Program-made: the position numbers and the translations under genes
Assembly: GCF_019029495.1 (NCBI RefSeq)
Contig: NZ_JAERQM010000004.1
Coordinates: forward strand, 122,197-186,196
Source of the DNA: Falsiroseomonas oleicola
Lineage (GTDB): Bacteria; Pseudomonadota; Alphaproteobacteria; Acetobacterales; Acetobacteraceae
Direction of reading: 5' to 3'
Length of the DNA: 64,000 nucleotides
The notes under the pieces: generated by a model
Databases searched by the model: none
Seen by the model: only the letters and a program-made list of their open reading frames with translations
What the model was told of the DNA's origin: nothing
Shown: one piece after another, positions 43,844 to 52,768 of the stretch
Layout: every line of letters starts with the position of its first letter
Numbering within the stretch: the first letter of the stretch is position 1

Positions 43844-44686
43844 TCAGCAGCTCGGCTCGCGCGGCGTGGCGTCGTAGCCGGCCAGGCCGGGCACGCCGGT
43901 GCCGGGGAACACGGTGTTCTCCGCATCATCCGCCGCCGGGGCCACGCCGAACCACTGCTGCGACAGGCGGGCGATGGTGCCGTCCTTCTTCATGCATTCC
44001 AGCGCGTTCTCCAACTGCACGCGCAGCGCCGTGGCGGCCATCGGCAGCGGCGCGGACCAATGCGCGCGGGTATCCGTCATCACGAAGTCGGCGACGAATT
44101 GCGGCGCGCGGGTCGCGGCGTAGCGCACCACGGTGTTGCCGCCGAGATTGGCATAGGCGCGGCCGGAGATCACAGCCTGCACCGCATCGGTCTGCGTGTC
44201 GTAGGTCTGCACGGTGAAGCCGTAGCGCGCCGCATTGGCCGCCGCCCAGGCGTCATAGGCGCTGCCCTTGTTCACGCTGATCGCCTTGCCGCGCAGGTCG
44301 TCCATGCTGCGGATCGGCGCGCTGCCGCGGCGGATGCCGAACTGGAAGGCGGTGTAGAGATAGCCCTCGGTGAACAGCATATTCGCCGCGCGTTCCGCGG
44401 TCGCCGTGGTCGGCGCGCAGAGGAAGTCGTAGCGGCCGGCATTCATGGCCGGGATCAGGCCGGAGAAGCTGGCGCTGTCCACGGTCAGCTCGCGCCCCAT
44501 GCGCTTCGCCGCCTCACGGAACAGGTCGATGTTGAAGCCCTGCACGCCGCCCTGAAGCGTCGGGAAGGCATGCGGCGCGAAGGTGCCGTCCACGGCGCAG
44601 CGCAGCGGCGGCTGCCCCTGGGCCATGGCGGCGGGGGCGGTGAGGGTCATGCCAAAGAGGCATGCTGCGGCGATAAGGCGGCGCAT
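43844..44686 (-). CDS. Polar amino-acid ABC transporter substrate-binding protein
   Basis: A 280-residue family-3 receptor. The start at 44686 gives a clear signal peptide (RRLIAAACLFGMTLTAPAAMAQ). The mature part has LRCAVDGTFAPHAFPTLQGGVQGFNIDLFREAAKRMG, the classical start, then FLCAPTTATAERAANMLFTEGYL and the hinge VNKGSAYDAWA. The upstream part of the frame is not conserved. It heads the three-gene importer and has 194 bases of promoter region before it. Confidence 0.92.
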   Translation of the reverse strand: MRRLIAAACLFGMTLTAPAAMAQGQPPLRCAVDGTFAPHAFPTLQGGVQGFNIDLFREAAKRMGRELTVDSASFSGLIPAMNAGRYDFLCAPTTATAERAANMLFTEGYLYTAFQFGIRRGSAPIRSMDDLRGKAISVNKGSAYDAWAAANAARYGFTVQTYDTQTDAVQAVISGRAYANLGGNTVVRYAATRAPQFVADFVMTDTRAHWSAPLPMAATALRVQLENALECMKKDGTIARLSQQWFGVAPAADDAENTVFPGTGVPGLAGYDATPREPSC

Positions 44687-44909
44687 GGTGAAGCTCCCAG
44701 ATTTTCGGTGTCTCCCGCGCGGACGATCCCATCGTGGGTGATTCGGCGCAACCGCCCGGAGGGCAAAGGTGCCGAAAAGGGCGGCAAATGTGGAGTGGAT
44801 TTCATAATCACAGGTCGATTGCCTCATTCCCGCCCCCTTGGCGTCGCCGCATGGCCAAGCCCGGCGCGTAGAACAGAGCATGTCAGTACGGACCTCTGGA
44901 ATCCGCCCC

Positions 44910-45113
44910 ATGCCCCGTTTCGCCCTTCTGCTGGTTGTCCTTGGCCTGGTCGCGATCCTCGGCACCGTCGTCCTGGTGCTGGGTGATGCGACGCTGCCCG
45001 GGCGCGTGCCGCTGACGACGGCGGCGATCCTTGCCGGCTTTGGTGGGGCGTCGCTGGTGACCGGGCTCTGGCTGCTGGAACCTTCCAGCCGACGTCAGCC
45101 CTTTTCGGGATAG
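44910..45113 (+). CDS. Small two-helix membrane protein
   Basis: A 67-residue ORF with two apolar segments (ALLLVVLGLVAILGTVVLV and TTAAILAGFGGASLVTGLWLL). The start at 44910 has GGAA before it; an ATG at 44880 would add ten polar residues. Its last 19 bases overlap the end of the convergent mtnA gene. No family recognised. Confidence 0.55.
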   Translation: MPRFALLLVVLGLVAILGTVVLVLGDATLPGRVPLTTAAILAGFGGASLVTGLWLLEPSSRRQPFSG

Positions 45114-46183
45114 AGCGCCCGCAGCCCAGCCTCGGAGGCGTCGCATCGGCCACGCTCGGTGATGAGCCCGGTGACCAGGCGCGCCGGCGTGACGTCGAAG
45201 GCGGGGTTGGCGGCGGGGCTGCCGGCAGCGGCCACGCGGATCGTCTCGATCCGCCCATCGGCGGTGCGGCCGGTCAGGTCGGTGACCTCCGCCCCATCCC
45301 GCTCCTCGATCGGGATTTCGGCCACCCCGTCGGCGACCGACATGTCCAGCGTGGAATGCGGCAGCGCCACCCAGAAGGGCACGCCATTGTCCCGCGCGGC
45401 CAGCGCCTTCAGATAGGTGCCGATCTTGTTGGCGACATCGCCGTTGCGCGTCACGCGGTCGGTGCCGACGATCACCAGGTCGACCTGACCATGCTGCATC
45501 AGATGGCCGCCGGCATTGTCGGCGATGACGGTATGCGGCACGCCATGGCTGCCGAGTTCCCAGGCGGTCAGCGCCGCGCCCTGGTTGCGCGGGCGGGTCT
45601 CGTCCACCCAGACATGCACCGGCAGGCCGGCATCATGGGCCATGTAGATCGGCGCCAGCGCCGTGCCCCAATCCACCGTGGCGATCCAGCCGGCATTGCA
45701 ATGCGTCAGGATGTTCACGCACTTGCCCGCCCTGGCCGCAGCCTTGATCAGCGGCAGGCCGTTCTCGCCGATGCGGCGGCAGGTCTCGGCGTCGTCGTCG
45801 CAGATGGCGGCGGCCTCGGCATAGGCGGCGGCGACGCGCTCCCCCGGCGGCAGGTTGTGCAGGGCGGCGCGCATGCGGGCCAGCGCCCAGCGCAGGTTGA
45901 TGGCCGTGGGCCGGGTCGCGCCCAACTCCGTCACCACGCGTTCGAGATTTTCGGTGGAGGCATCCTGTCGCAGCGCCAGCGCCACGCCATAGGCGGCGAC
46001 GGCGCCGATCAGCGGCGCGCCACGCACCTGCATGGACCGGATGGCCTGGGCCACCTGGACCGCATCGGTCAGGCGCAGGATGTCCAGCGCCCAGGGCAGC
46101 CTGGTCTGGTCGAAGATGCGGATGGACCAGCCATCGCCGGGCTCGACCCAGACGCTGCGATAGGGGATGCCGTCGATCTTCAT
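45095..46183 (-). CDS. mtnA: S-methyl-5-thioribose-1-phosphate isomerase
   Basis: A 362-residue aldose-ketose isomerase of the methionine salvage pathway that turns 5-methylthioribose 1-phosphate into the ribulose form. Signatures: MQVRGAPLIGAVAAYG, TRPTAINLRWAL, THCNAGWIATVDWGTALAPIY with the catalytic Cys, DETRPRNQGAALTAWEL and VGTDRVTRNGDVANKIGTY with the catalytic Asp. Length is normal. No other salvage gene is in the window. Confidence 0.95.
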   Translation of the reverse strand: MKIDGIPYRSVWVEPGDGWSIRIFDQTRLPWALDILRLTDAVQVAQAIRSMQVRGAPLIGAVAAYGVALALRQDASTENLERVVTELGATRPTAINLRWALARMRAALHNLPPGERVAAAYAEAAAICDDDAETCRRIGENGLPLIKAAARAGKCVNILTHCNAGWIATVDWGTALAPIYMAHDAGLPVHVWVDETRPRNQGAALTAWELGSHGVPHTVIADNAGGHLMQHGQVDLVIVGTDRVTRNGDVANKIGTYLKALAARDNGVPFWVALPHSTLDMSVADGVAEIPIEERDGAEVTDLTGRTADGRIETIRVAAAGSPAANPAFDVTPARLVTGLITERGRCDASEAGLRALYPEKG

Positions 46184-46252
46184 GCGCTGTTCCCGTGGTC
46201 GGCGAGGCGGGGCTGATTAGCGCATTTCGAGGCCCGGTCACATCACCGGAAT

Positions 46253-46432
46253 TCAGCCCCGGGGATCGGCCTCGCCACGCCGCTGCCAGGTGATGACGCC
46301 CATCACCACGGCGATCACGCCGGCCACCGCCGCAACGCCGAGCAGGGCCAGCGAGAGGCCCAGTTGCAACAACTGCGCTGCCAGTGCCAGCAGCACCATC
46401 ACCACAACGATACCAACCACCCAGCGCAACAT
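46253..46432 (-). CDS. Small two-helix membrane protein
   Basis: A 59-residue ORF starting MLRWVVGIVVVMVLLALAAQ, with two apolar helices (4-24 and 28-47) and a polar end QRRGEADPRG. It lies between the acyl-CoA dehydrogenase and mtnA. The start is directly after the tail of a strong hairpin. Function unknown. Confidence 0.6.
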   Translation of the reverse strand: MLRWVVGIVVVMVLLALAAQLLQLGLSLALLGVAAVAGVIAVVMGVITWQRRGEADPRG

Positions 46433-46483
46433 GGAAAACCCCTTCGTCCGATGCACATCCAGCGCATCGGCGACGAAAGGGTT
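46433..46483 (-). terminator. Strong hairpin after the acyl-CoA dehydrogenase
   Basis: On the minus strand AACCCTTTCGTC and CCGATGC pair with GCATCGG and GACGAAGGGGTT, followed by TTTTCC. It begins six bases after the dehydrogenase stop and has the shape of an intrinsic terminator. Its T tail lies at the start region of the next small gene, so it may also act as a leader structure there. Confidence 0.65.
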
Positions 46484-46488
46484 CCGCC

Positions 46489-48174
46489 TCAGTTCACCCG
46501 GCCGAGCATCCCGCGCACGATCACCTGCGCCTGGATCTCCGCCGCACCCTCGAAGATCGAAAGGATGCGGGCGTCGCACAGCACGCGGCTGATCGGGTAT
46601 TCCAGCGCATAGCCATTGCCGCCATGGATCTGAAGCGCGCAATCGGCATTGCTCCAGGCCACGCGGGCGGCCAGCAGCTTGGCCATGCCGGCCTCGATGT
46701 CGCAGCGCCGGTCGGCATCCTTCTGGCGGGCGGCGAAGTAGGTGAGCTGGCGGGCCATCATCGTCTCCGCCACCATCCAGGCCAGCTTGCCGTAGACGCG
46801 CGGGAAGTGCTGGATCGTCTTGCCGAACTGGTTGCGGGTGGTGGCATAATCCGCGCCAAGCTCGATGGCGTTGCGCGCCACGCCCAGGGCGCGGGCGGCG
46901 GTCTGGATGCGGGCGCTTTCGAAGGTTTCCATCAACTGCTTGAAGCCGCGCCCCTCGACACCGCCGAGCAGGTTGGCGACAGGCACCTCGAAGCCGTCGA
47001 AGCCGATCTCGTATTCCTTCATGCCGCGATAGCCGAGCACCGGAATCTCGGTGCCGGCCATGCCCGGGGCGGGGAAGGGGTTGTCATCCGTGCCGCGCGG
47101 CTTCTCGGCCAGCAGCATGGACAGGCCCTGATAGCCCGGCGCATCCGCATCGGTGCGGACCAGCAGTGTCATCAGGTCCGACCGTGCCCCATGGGTGATC
47201 CAGGTCTTCGTGCCATAGATCTTGAACACATCGCCCTGGCGCACCGCGCGGGTCCGCAGGCTGCCGAGGTCGGAGCCGGTATCGGGCTCCGTGAATACGG
47301 CGGTGGGCAGGATCTCGCCGCTGGCGATACCCGGCAGGAACTTCGCCTGCTGTTCCGGCGTGCCGCCCAGGCGGATCAGCTCCGCCGCGATCTCGGACCG
47401 CGTGCCGAGCGAGCCGACACCGAGGAAGGCGCCGGACAGGGCCTCCGACACCAGGCACATCGCCACCTTGCCGAGGCCGAGGCCGCCCTGGGACTCCGGC
47501 ACCGTCAGGCCGAAGACGCCCATCTCGGCCAGCTTCTGCACCGTGGCCATCGGGATCAGCTCGTCATTGCGGTGCCAATCCTGCGCGAAGGGCTCGATCT
47601 CGGCGGCGGCGAAGCGCAGGAAGGTGGCCTGCGTCGCCTCCAGCACCTCATCCTCCAGATGGTCGGCGCCGAGGTGGTTCTCGGTCGCGGCTTGCGCCAG
47701 CAGGCGGCGGGCCGCATCCAGCGCCGGCAGCTCGGACAGCGCCGCCAGCGCCGGCTCGGCCTGGAAGCGGGCGATGGCCTCGGCGGGCACGCCCATATCG
47801 GCGGGGCGGATCATCTCCGCCTGGCTCATCGGGATGCCGCCCGAAAGCTGCGCCAGGTATTCGGCAAAGCCCAGGCGCAGGATGGCCTGTTCCAGCGCGT
47901 CGAAACGGCCCGCAGCCTCCAGCCGCTGCGCCCAGTGCAACGTCTCCCGCAGCGCGGCGACATAGGTGGCCTGCCAGGCAAGGCCGTGGCCGGCAAGCTG
48001 GTGGCGTTCCAGCAGCGCCCCGCTGACCTTGCCCAGGGGAGCATTGGGGGGGGCCAGGAGCGCGGCGATGGCGCCGCGCGTCACCTCATGCAGCCGCTCG
48101 GCGGCGGTCAGCGCGGCGGAGGCCTTGGCGAGAAGGTCCCGCGCGGTCGCGATCGTGCCCACGATCTGGTCCAT
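46489..48174 (-). CDS. mcd: Probable (2S)-methylsuccinyl-CoA dehydrogenase
   Basis: A 561-residue acyl-CoA dehydrogenase with a helical N-terminal extension of about 150 residues, the size and layout of Mcd of the ethylmalonyl-CoA pathway (usual length ~550). The catalytic part has FTEPDTGSDLGSLRTRA, TWITHGARSDLMTLLVRTD and the C-terminal QIHGGNGYALEYPISRVLCDARI with the second signature. Mcd makes mesaconyl-CoA from methylsuccinyl-CoA. The start at 48174 lies one base after the CoA-transferase stop. A different long-form acyl-CoA dehydrogenase cannot be excluded, but the N-terminal extension favours Mcd. Confidence 0.82.
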   Translation of the reverse strand: MDQIVGTIATARDLLAKASAALTAAERLHEVTRGAIAALLAPPNAPLGKVSGALLERHQLAGHGLAWQATYVAALRETLHWAQRLEAAGRFDALEQAILRLGFAEYLAQLSGGIPMSQAEMIRPADMGVPAEAIARFQAEPALAALSELPALDAARRLLAQAATENHLGADHLEDEVLEATQATFLRFAAAEIEPFAQDWHRNDELIPMATVQKLAEMGVFGLTVPESQGGLGLGKVAMCLVSEALSGAFLGVGSLGTRSEIAAELIRLGGTPEQQAKFLPGIASGEILPTAVFTEPDTGSDLGSLRTRAVRQGDVFKIYGTKTWITHGARSDLMTLLVRTDADAPGYQGLSMLLAEKPRGTDDNPFPAPGMAGTEIPVLGYRGMKEYEIGFDGFEVPVANLLGGVEGRGFKQLMETFESARIQTAARALGVARNAIELGADYATTRNQFGKTIQHFPRVYGKLAWMVAETMMARQLTYFAARQKDADRRCDIEAGMAKLLAARVAWSNADCALQIHGGNGYALEYPISRVLCDARILSIFEGAAEIQAQVIVRGMLGRVN

Positions 48175-48175
48175 C

Positions 48176-49387
48176 TCAATCCTCCTTCGGGCCGGCGACG
48201 GTGCCGGCATCATGCAGCCTGCCGATGGCCGAGGTGGGGAGGCCCAGCACTTCCGCCAGGACCTGGTCGGTGTGTTCGCCGAGGCGCGGTGCCGGCGCCG
48301 CGGGCGCGCGTTCCGCGAAGGTCAGCGGCACGGCCGGGGCCAGCACCTCCCCCACCTCCGGCTGGGTGATGGTCGAGAACAGCGGATTCGCGGTCGAGCA
48401 CCGCGCATCCTCATGCACGAGCTGCGCAAAGTCCTGGTAGGGACCCCAGAGCACGCCGCTGCCGGCGAAGGCGGCGCCGATCTCGGCCAGCGTGTGCTTC
48501 GCGAACCAGGGGGCGAGGACGGCATTGATGGCGTGGCGCGCCTCGAAGCGGCCGCCCTCGTCATTCAGGTCGACATCCAGCATCGGGCCGATCATGGCGA
48601 TCTTCGCCGAAAGGCCGGTCGCCTTGCCCACCGCCTGCCACTGCCGGTTGGAAATGGCGCAGATCATGATGCGGCGGCCATCCTTCGTCGGGAAATCCCG
48701 GCCCCAGGCACCATACAGATCATTGCCCATGGCCGGCCGCACGGCGTTGTTCACCTGCACATCGGCGACATAGCCAAGGTTCGCCACCGTCGCGAGCATC
48801 ACGTCGGACAGGGCCAGCGTCACCTCCCGCCCCTGGCCATCCCGCCGGCGGGCGCGTTCGGCGGCGAGCAGGCCAGTCGACAGATACAGGCCCGTGGCGA
48901 TGTCCCAGGCCGGCAGCACATGGTTCACCGGATCGCCGCCCGTGCCGGTCGCGGTGGGGAAGCCGCTGGCGCAGTTCACCGTGTAGTCGACGGCGCCCGA
49001 CCCATCATGGTTGCCGGTCAGGCGCAGCATGATGAGGTCCGCGCGGTGCTTCGACAGTTCGGCATGGCTCATCCAGCCGCTGGCCGGCAGGTTGGTCAGC
49101 AGGATGCCGGCATCCTCGCCGGGGGCGCAGATCAGCGCGCGGGCAATCTCCCGCCCCTCCGGCGTGTTCAGCGCCAGCGCCACGCTGCGCTTCGATTTGT
49201 TGAGGCCGGTCCAGTAGAGCGAGGTGCCATTGGGGGCCAGCGGCCAGCGGCGATAGTCGATATTGCCGCCGATCGGGTCGATGCGGATCACCTCCGCCCC
49301 CATCTGCGCCAGCGTCATGCCGCCGATCGGCGCAGCGACGAAGGCGGAGACTTCCACCACCCGGAGACCGCTGAGAATACCCGCCAT
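48176..49387 (-). CDS. CaiB/BaiF family III CoA-transferase
   Basis: A 403-residue CoA-transferase. It starts GILSGLRVVEVSAFVAAPIGGMTLAQMGAEVIRIDP, the family opening, then WTGLNKSKRSVALALNTPEGR and GSGAVDYTVNCASGFP. Coupled to the probable mcd gene (one base apart), it may act on a C5 acid such as mesaconate, itaconate or methylsuccinate, moving CoA between carboxylates. That role is inferred from context only. Confidence 0.88.
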   Translation of the reverse strand: MAGILSGLRVVEVSAFVAAPIGGMTLAQMGAEVIRIDPIGGNIDYRRWPLAPNGTSLYWTGLNKSKRSVALALNTPEGREIARALICAPGEDAGILLTNLPASGWMSHAELSKHRADLIMLRLTGNHDGSGAVDYTVNCASGFPTATGTGGDPVNHVLPAWDIATGLYLSTGLLAAERARRRDGQGREVTLALSDVMLATVANLGYVADVQVNNAVRPAMGNDLYGAWGRDFPTKDGRRIMICAISNRQWQAVGKATGLSAKIAMIGPMLDVDLNDEGGRFEARHAINAVLAPWFAKHTLAEIGAAFAGSGVLWGPYQDFAQLVHEDARCSTANPLFSTITQPEVGEVLAPAVPLTFAERAPAAPAPRLGEHTDQVLAEVLGLPTSAIGRLHDAGTVAGPKED

Positions 49388-49507
49388 GTGAACCTCCCGG
49401 ATGTGTCCGGGTGGGTTTAGGCAGTTTCAGGCCGTCAGGAAACCTGTCCGGCCCGACATCTCTCGTACCAACGGCCCTTTCGCGTGACCGCTCCAGGGCC
49501 CCTCAGT

Positions 49508-49588
49508 CGCCGGGCGGAAACCTCCGGTTTCCTTGGCTTCGCCGCATAAGCGGCGGCGGCCGCTCGGACCGGTCAAGAGACCGGCCCG
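49508..49588 (-). repeat. Dispersed palindromic repeat, family A, copy 2
   Basis: Read on the minus strand, this 81-base element matches 27968-28056: the last 32 bases are identical (AAGCCAAGGAAACCGGAGGT and onward), the first hairpin differs by one base, and the middle has an 8-base deletion. It lies 6 bases after the stop of the DEAD-box helicase gene. Confidence 0.85.
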
Positions 49589-49594
49589 CCAGTA

Positions 49595-50875
49595 TCAGGC
49601 CGCCTTGGCCGCGGCCCGTGCCATCAGCTTCTCTTCCTCGGTCCAGACTTTGCGCTCGCGCTTTTCCTGCGGCTTGATCTCCTTGACCGGCCCGCCGCCC
49701 AGCACGGGGGGGCGCTTGGTCGAGGTCCGCGCGGCTTCCGAATGCCAGGTATGGTCGTCCTGCACGGCCAAAGCGCGGCCGATTTCCCGCTCCACATCCC
49801 GCAGCCAGGCCCGCTGCTCGGCATCGCATAGCGTGATGGCGACGCCGCTGCGCCCCGCCCGGCCGGTGCGGCCGATGCGGTGGACATAGCTTTCCGGCAG
49901 GCTCGGCAGGTCATGGTTGAAGACATGCGTCACGGTATCGACGTCGATGCCGCGCGCCGCGATGTCCGTCGCCACCAGCACCTGCACGCCGCCCGCCCGG
50001 AAGGCCTCCAGCGCGCGTTCCCGCTGGCCCTGGGACTTGTTGCCATGCAGCGCCTCGGCGGTGATTCCGGCCTCGGTGATGAAGGCGCAGACCTCGTTGG
50101 CGATGGTCTTCTGCAGGGTGAAGACCACGGCCTGGCCGATTCCCGGGGTCCGCAGCAGGTCCAGCAGCGCCGCCTTCTTGTCGGCCGCATCGACGAACAT
50201 GACCGATTGTTCGATCCGGTCGACGGTGGTCGAGGGCGGGGCGATCTCGACCTTCAGCGGATCGCGCAGCAGGCTCTCGGCCAGGGCGGCGATGGTTTTG
50301 GGCATGGTGGCGGAGAACAGCAGCGTGTGCCGGTCCTGCGGCAGGGTCGCGACGATGCGCTCGATCGACCTGGCGAAACCCATGTCGAGCATCTGGTCCG
50401 CCTCATCCAGCACCAGCGCCTCCAACTGCGACAGGTCGCACAGGCCCTGCTCGATCAGGTCCAGCAGCCGCCCCGGCGCGGCGACGATGATATCGACCCC
50501 GGCCTTCAGCGCATTCACCTGGTGGACCTGGCTGACGCCGCCGAAGACCGTCGTCACGCTGAACGGCAGATGCCGCCCGAAGCTGGCAAAACCGTCGGCG
50601 ATCTGTGAGACCAGCTCGCGCGTCGGTGCCAGCACCAGCACGCGGGCACCACCGGCAGGCGCCGGGCGGGGCGCGGCGGCCAGGCGGTGCAGCAGCGGCA
50701 GGGCGAAGGCGGCGGTCTTGCCCGTGCCGGTCTGTGCCATGCCCAGCAGGTCGCGGCCTTGCAGCAGCAGCGGGATGGACTGGGCCTGGATCGGGGTGGG
50801 GGTGGCGTAGCCTTCCTCGGCCAGGGCGCGCAGCAGCGACGGCGCCAGGGCAAGGTCGGCGAAGGTCATGGACAT
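49595..50875 (-). CDS. DEAD-box ATP-dependent RNA helicase 2
   Basis: A 426-residue RNA helicase. All motifs are present: GYATPTPIQ, AQTGTGKTAAFALPLL, PTRELVSQIA, APGR, DEADQMLD, SAT, VVFTLQKT, ARGIDVDTV and HRIGRTGRAG. The tail is short and basic (EKRERKVWTEEEKLMARAAAKAA), unlike the RG-rich tail of the helicase at 17886. Three start codons are possible (GTG 50881, ATG 50875, ATG 50869). Confidence 0.94.
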   Translation of the reverse strand: MSMTFADLALAPSLLRALAEEGYATPTPIQAQSIPLLLQGRDLLGMAQTGTGKTAAFALPLLHRLAAAPRPAPAGGARVLVLAPTRELVSQIADGFASFGRHLPFSVTTVFGGVSQVHQVNALKAGVDIIVAAPGRLLDLIEQGLCDLSQLEALVLDEADQMLDMGFARSIERIVATLPQDRHTLLFSATMPKTIAALAESLLRDPLKVEIAPPSTTVDRIEQSVMFVDAADKKAALLDLLRTPGIGQAVVFTLQKTIANEVCAFITEAGITAEALHGNKSQGQRERALEAFRAGGVQVLVATDIAARGIDVDTVTHVFNHDLPSLPESYVHRIGRTGRAGRSGVAITLCDAEQRAWLRDVEREIGRALAVQDDHTWHSEAARTSTKRPPVLGGGPVKEIKPQEKRERKVWTEEEKLMARAAAKAA

Positions 50876-50981
50876 GGTCACGCGGCGCCTCCGGCGCTCG
50901 ATAAGGCTGCGCCGGTTGAGGCTTCGCGGTTTGGGAAGGCCGGGCTTTACGGGCGATGCTGCACTGCGTCAACGCGCCCGG

Positions 50982-52715
50982 TCAGAAGCGCAGCAGCACG
51001 CGGGTGAACACCGCCCCCTCATCCAACTCGCGCACCCCGGCGCCTTCCGGCGTGCGCGTCAGGCGCCGCAGCGCCTCCATCTCCCATTGCGCACCCTCGG
51101 AGAGCTGCAGCCGGAAGCCGCCGCCAAAGGAGGCGAGGCGGCGGGTTTCGGTGCCGGCGCTGTTGTCCCGCGCCCGGCCTTCGTCGCGGAAGACATAGAA
51201 TTGCAGCCCGCGCCGGTCCGGCGACCAGGGCAGGGCGATATCGGTGGCGAGCTGCAGTTCCAGGCTGCCGGCCATGGCGCGGTCCCCGGCGAGCTGCCCG
51301 GCATAGAAACCCCGGCCCAGCCGGTTGCCGCCGAGATAGAACTTTTCGGCCGGCGGCAGGGCGTCATCCGCCCATTGCACCGCGGCCGCTCCGAACAGCG
51401 ACAGCACCCAGCCCTCCGCCGGCTGCACCAGCGGCTGCAGGCGCGAGGCCTCGGCGACGACCCGGACAAAGCCGAAGTCGCTGTTGAGGCGGGAGGTGGT
51501 GCCATGGCTGCCGGTGCTGGCGCCGAAGGCCTCTATGCCCTGGTGCAGGCGCAGGCTGGCGCTGCTGGAAGCCGCCGCCGGGGCGAAGGACAGGATGGCG
51601 TCCCGCACCTCCCCCTCCACCCCCAGGCGCAGCGCCCGCACCGCATCGCGGCTGACCCGCTCCCGCGGCGCACCGGCCCCCTGGCGGAGCTGCACGACAC
51701 TCTCGAAGGCGTCGAGCTGGGCGGTCAGGGTAAGGTTGCGGGGGCGGGAACGGATGATCGGCTGGGCCAGGCTGAGGCCCGCCACCCTGGTATCCCCCGC
51801 ATAGCCCAGGGCCGCCAATGCGCCCCCCGGCGCCGCGCGCCCGACGCCGGCGAAGCCGCGCAGCCGCAGACCGGAGCCGCCGAGGAAAACCTCGCCGCTG
51901 AATTGCGCGAAACTCTGGCCGAAGGCGTCGGATTGGAACAGCGCCAGTTCCGTGCGCTCGCCGCGGGACGTGAAGGCGTTGAGTTGGCCGACCACCAACC
52001 CCTGCCAGGCGCCGGTCGCCGGATTGCCGCGATTGTCCAGGCTGGCGAAGCCGGAGACGGCCGCGCGTTCCAGCCGCACCAGCAATTGCAGCGCGCCGGG
52101 ATCACCCTCCACCGGCCGCAACAGCCCGCGCGCGGTCACGCCCGGGATGTCGCCGGCCAGCAGCAAGGCGCGTTCCAGCGCCGCATGGGGCAGGGGCCGC
52201 AACGCCAGCAGAGGGTCAAGAAAACGCCGGAGCTGCGCCGCCGCCGGCCCGATCTCCCCCTCCAGGGCGATCTCCGCGACAAAGCCCTCGGTGACGGTCA
52301 GCAGCAGGTCGGCCCGGCCATCCTCGCCGGCCGAGAGGCTGGCGCCCACGGCGACATAGGCGAAGCCGGCGGCGCGGTAGGCGGCCAGCACGGCGAGCCG
52401 CGCCGCCTCCACCTCCGCCAGGGTGACCTGCCGCGCTTCCAGCCCGGCCCAGGCGGGGCGGAGCGTCGCATCGGGCAAGGCGGTGTTGCCGGCGACGCGC
52501 ACCTGGCCGATCGGCACTTCGCGCTGCGCGCCGGGGCCGGTGGCGGCCTGGGGCTCCGGCGGCAGCAAGGGCGGGCCGAGGCTGGGGGCCGGGGCAGGGG
52601 CGGTGCGCTCGATCAGCCCGGGCTGGGGCGGCGGCGCCTGGCCGCTCGCCTCCAGGGGCATGGCCAGGGCCAGCACCAGACCCGCCCCGAAACCGCCCCA
52701 TCTCGAAACGACCAC
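50982..52715 (-). CDS. TpsB-family outer-membrane transporter (ShlB/FhaC/HecB type)
   Basis: A 577-residue outer-membrane protein of two-partner secretion. Signal peptide at 1-25 (FGAGLVLALAMPLEASGQA), a proline-rich linker, two POTRA domains (VPIGQVRVAGNTALPDATL and FVAEIALEGEIGP), then a 16-strand barrel. The barrel-plugging VRGY motif appears as GGNRLGRGFY, a changed form. It ends with VFTRVLLRF, a normal outer-membrane signal with terminal Phe. No large TpsA substrate is adjacent, so it is an orphan or serves a distant partner. Confidence 0.9.
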   Translation of the reverse strand: MVVSRWGGFGAGLVLALAMPLEASGQAPPPQPGLIERTAPAPAPSLGPPLLPPEPQAATGPGAQREVPIGQVRVAGNTALPDATLRPAWAGLEARQVTLAEVEAARLAVLAAYRAAGFAYVAVGASLSAGEDGRADLLLTVTEGFVAEIALEGEIGPAAAQLRRFLDPLLALRPLPHAALERALLLAGDIPGVTARGLLRPVEGDPGALQLLVRLERAAVSGFASLDNRGNPATGAWQGLVVGQLNAFTSRGERTELALFQSDAFGQSFAQFSGEVFLGGSGLRLRGFAGVGRAAPGGALAALGYAGDTRVAGLSLAQPIIRSRPRNLTLTAQLDAFESVVQLRQGAGAPRERVSRDAVRALRLGVEGEVRDAILSFAPAAASSSASLRLHQGIEAFGASTGSHGTTSRLNSDFGFVRVVAEASRLQPLVQPAEGWVLSLFGAAAVQWADDALPPAEKFYLGGNRLGRGFYAGQLAGDRAMAGSLELQLATDIALPWSPDRRGLQFYVFRDEGRARDNSAGTETRRLASFGGGFRLQLSEGAQWEMEALRRLTRTPEGAGVRELDEGAVFTRVLLRF

Positions 52716-52768
52716 ATGAACCCCGCGCCAGAGCCGACAACTTCAGCGCGAGCATAGATGCGAAGAAT

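Noticed and set aside
46384..48369. A 661-residue plus-strand open frame opposite the probable mcd gene
   Set aside because: Antisense shadow with no domain features; similar cases at 17712-19421, 50868-52757, 56810-58693 and 60353-61984 were dropped for the same reason.
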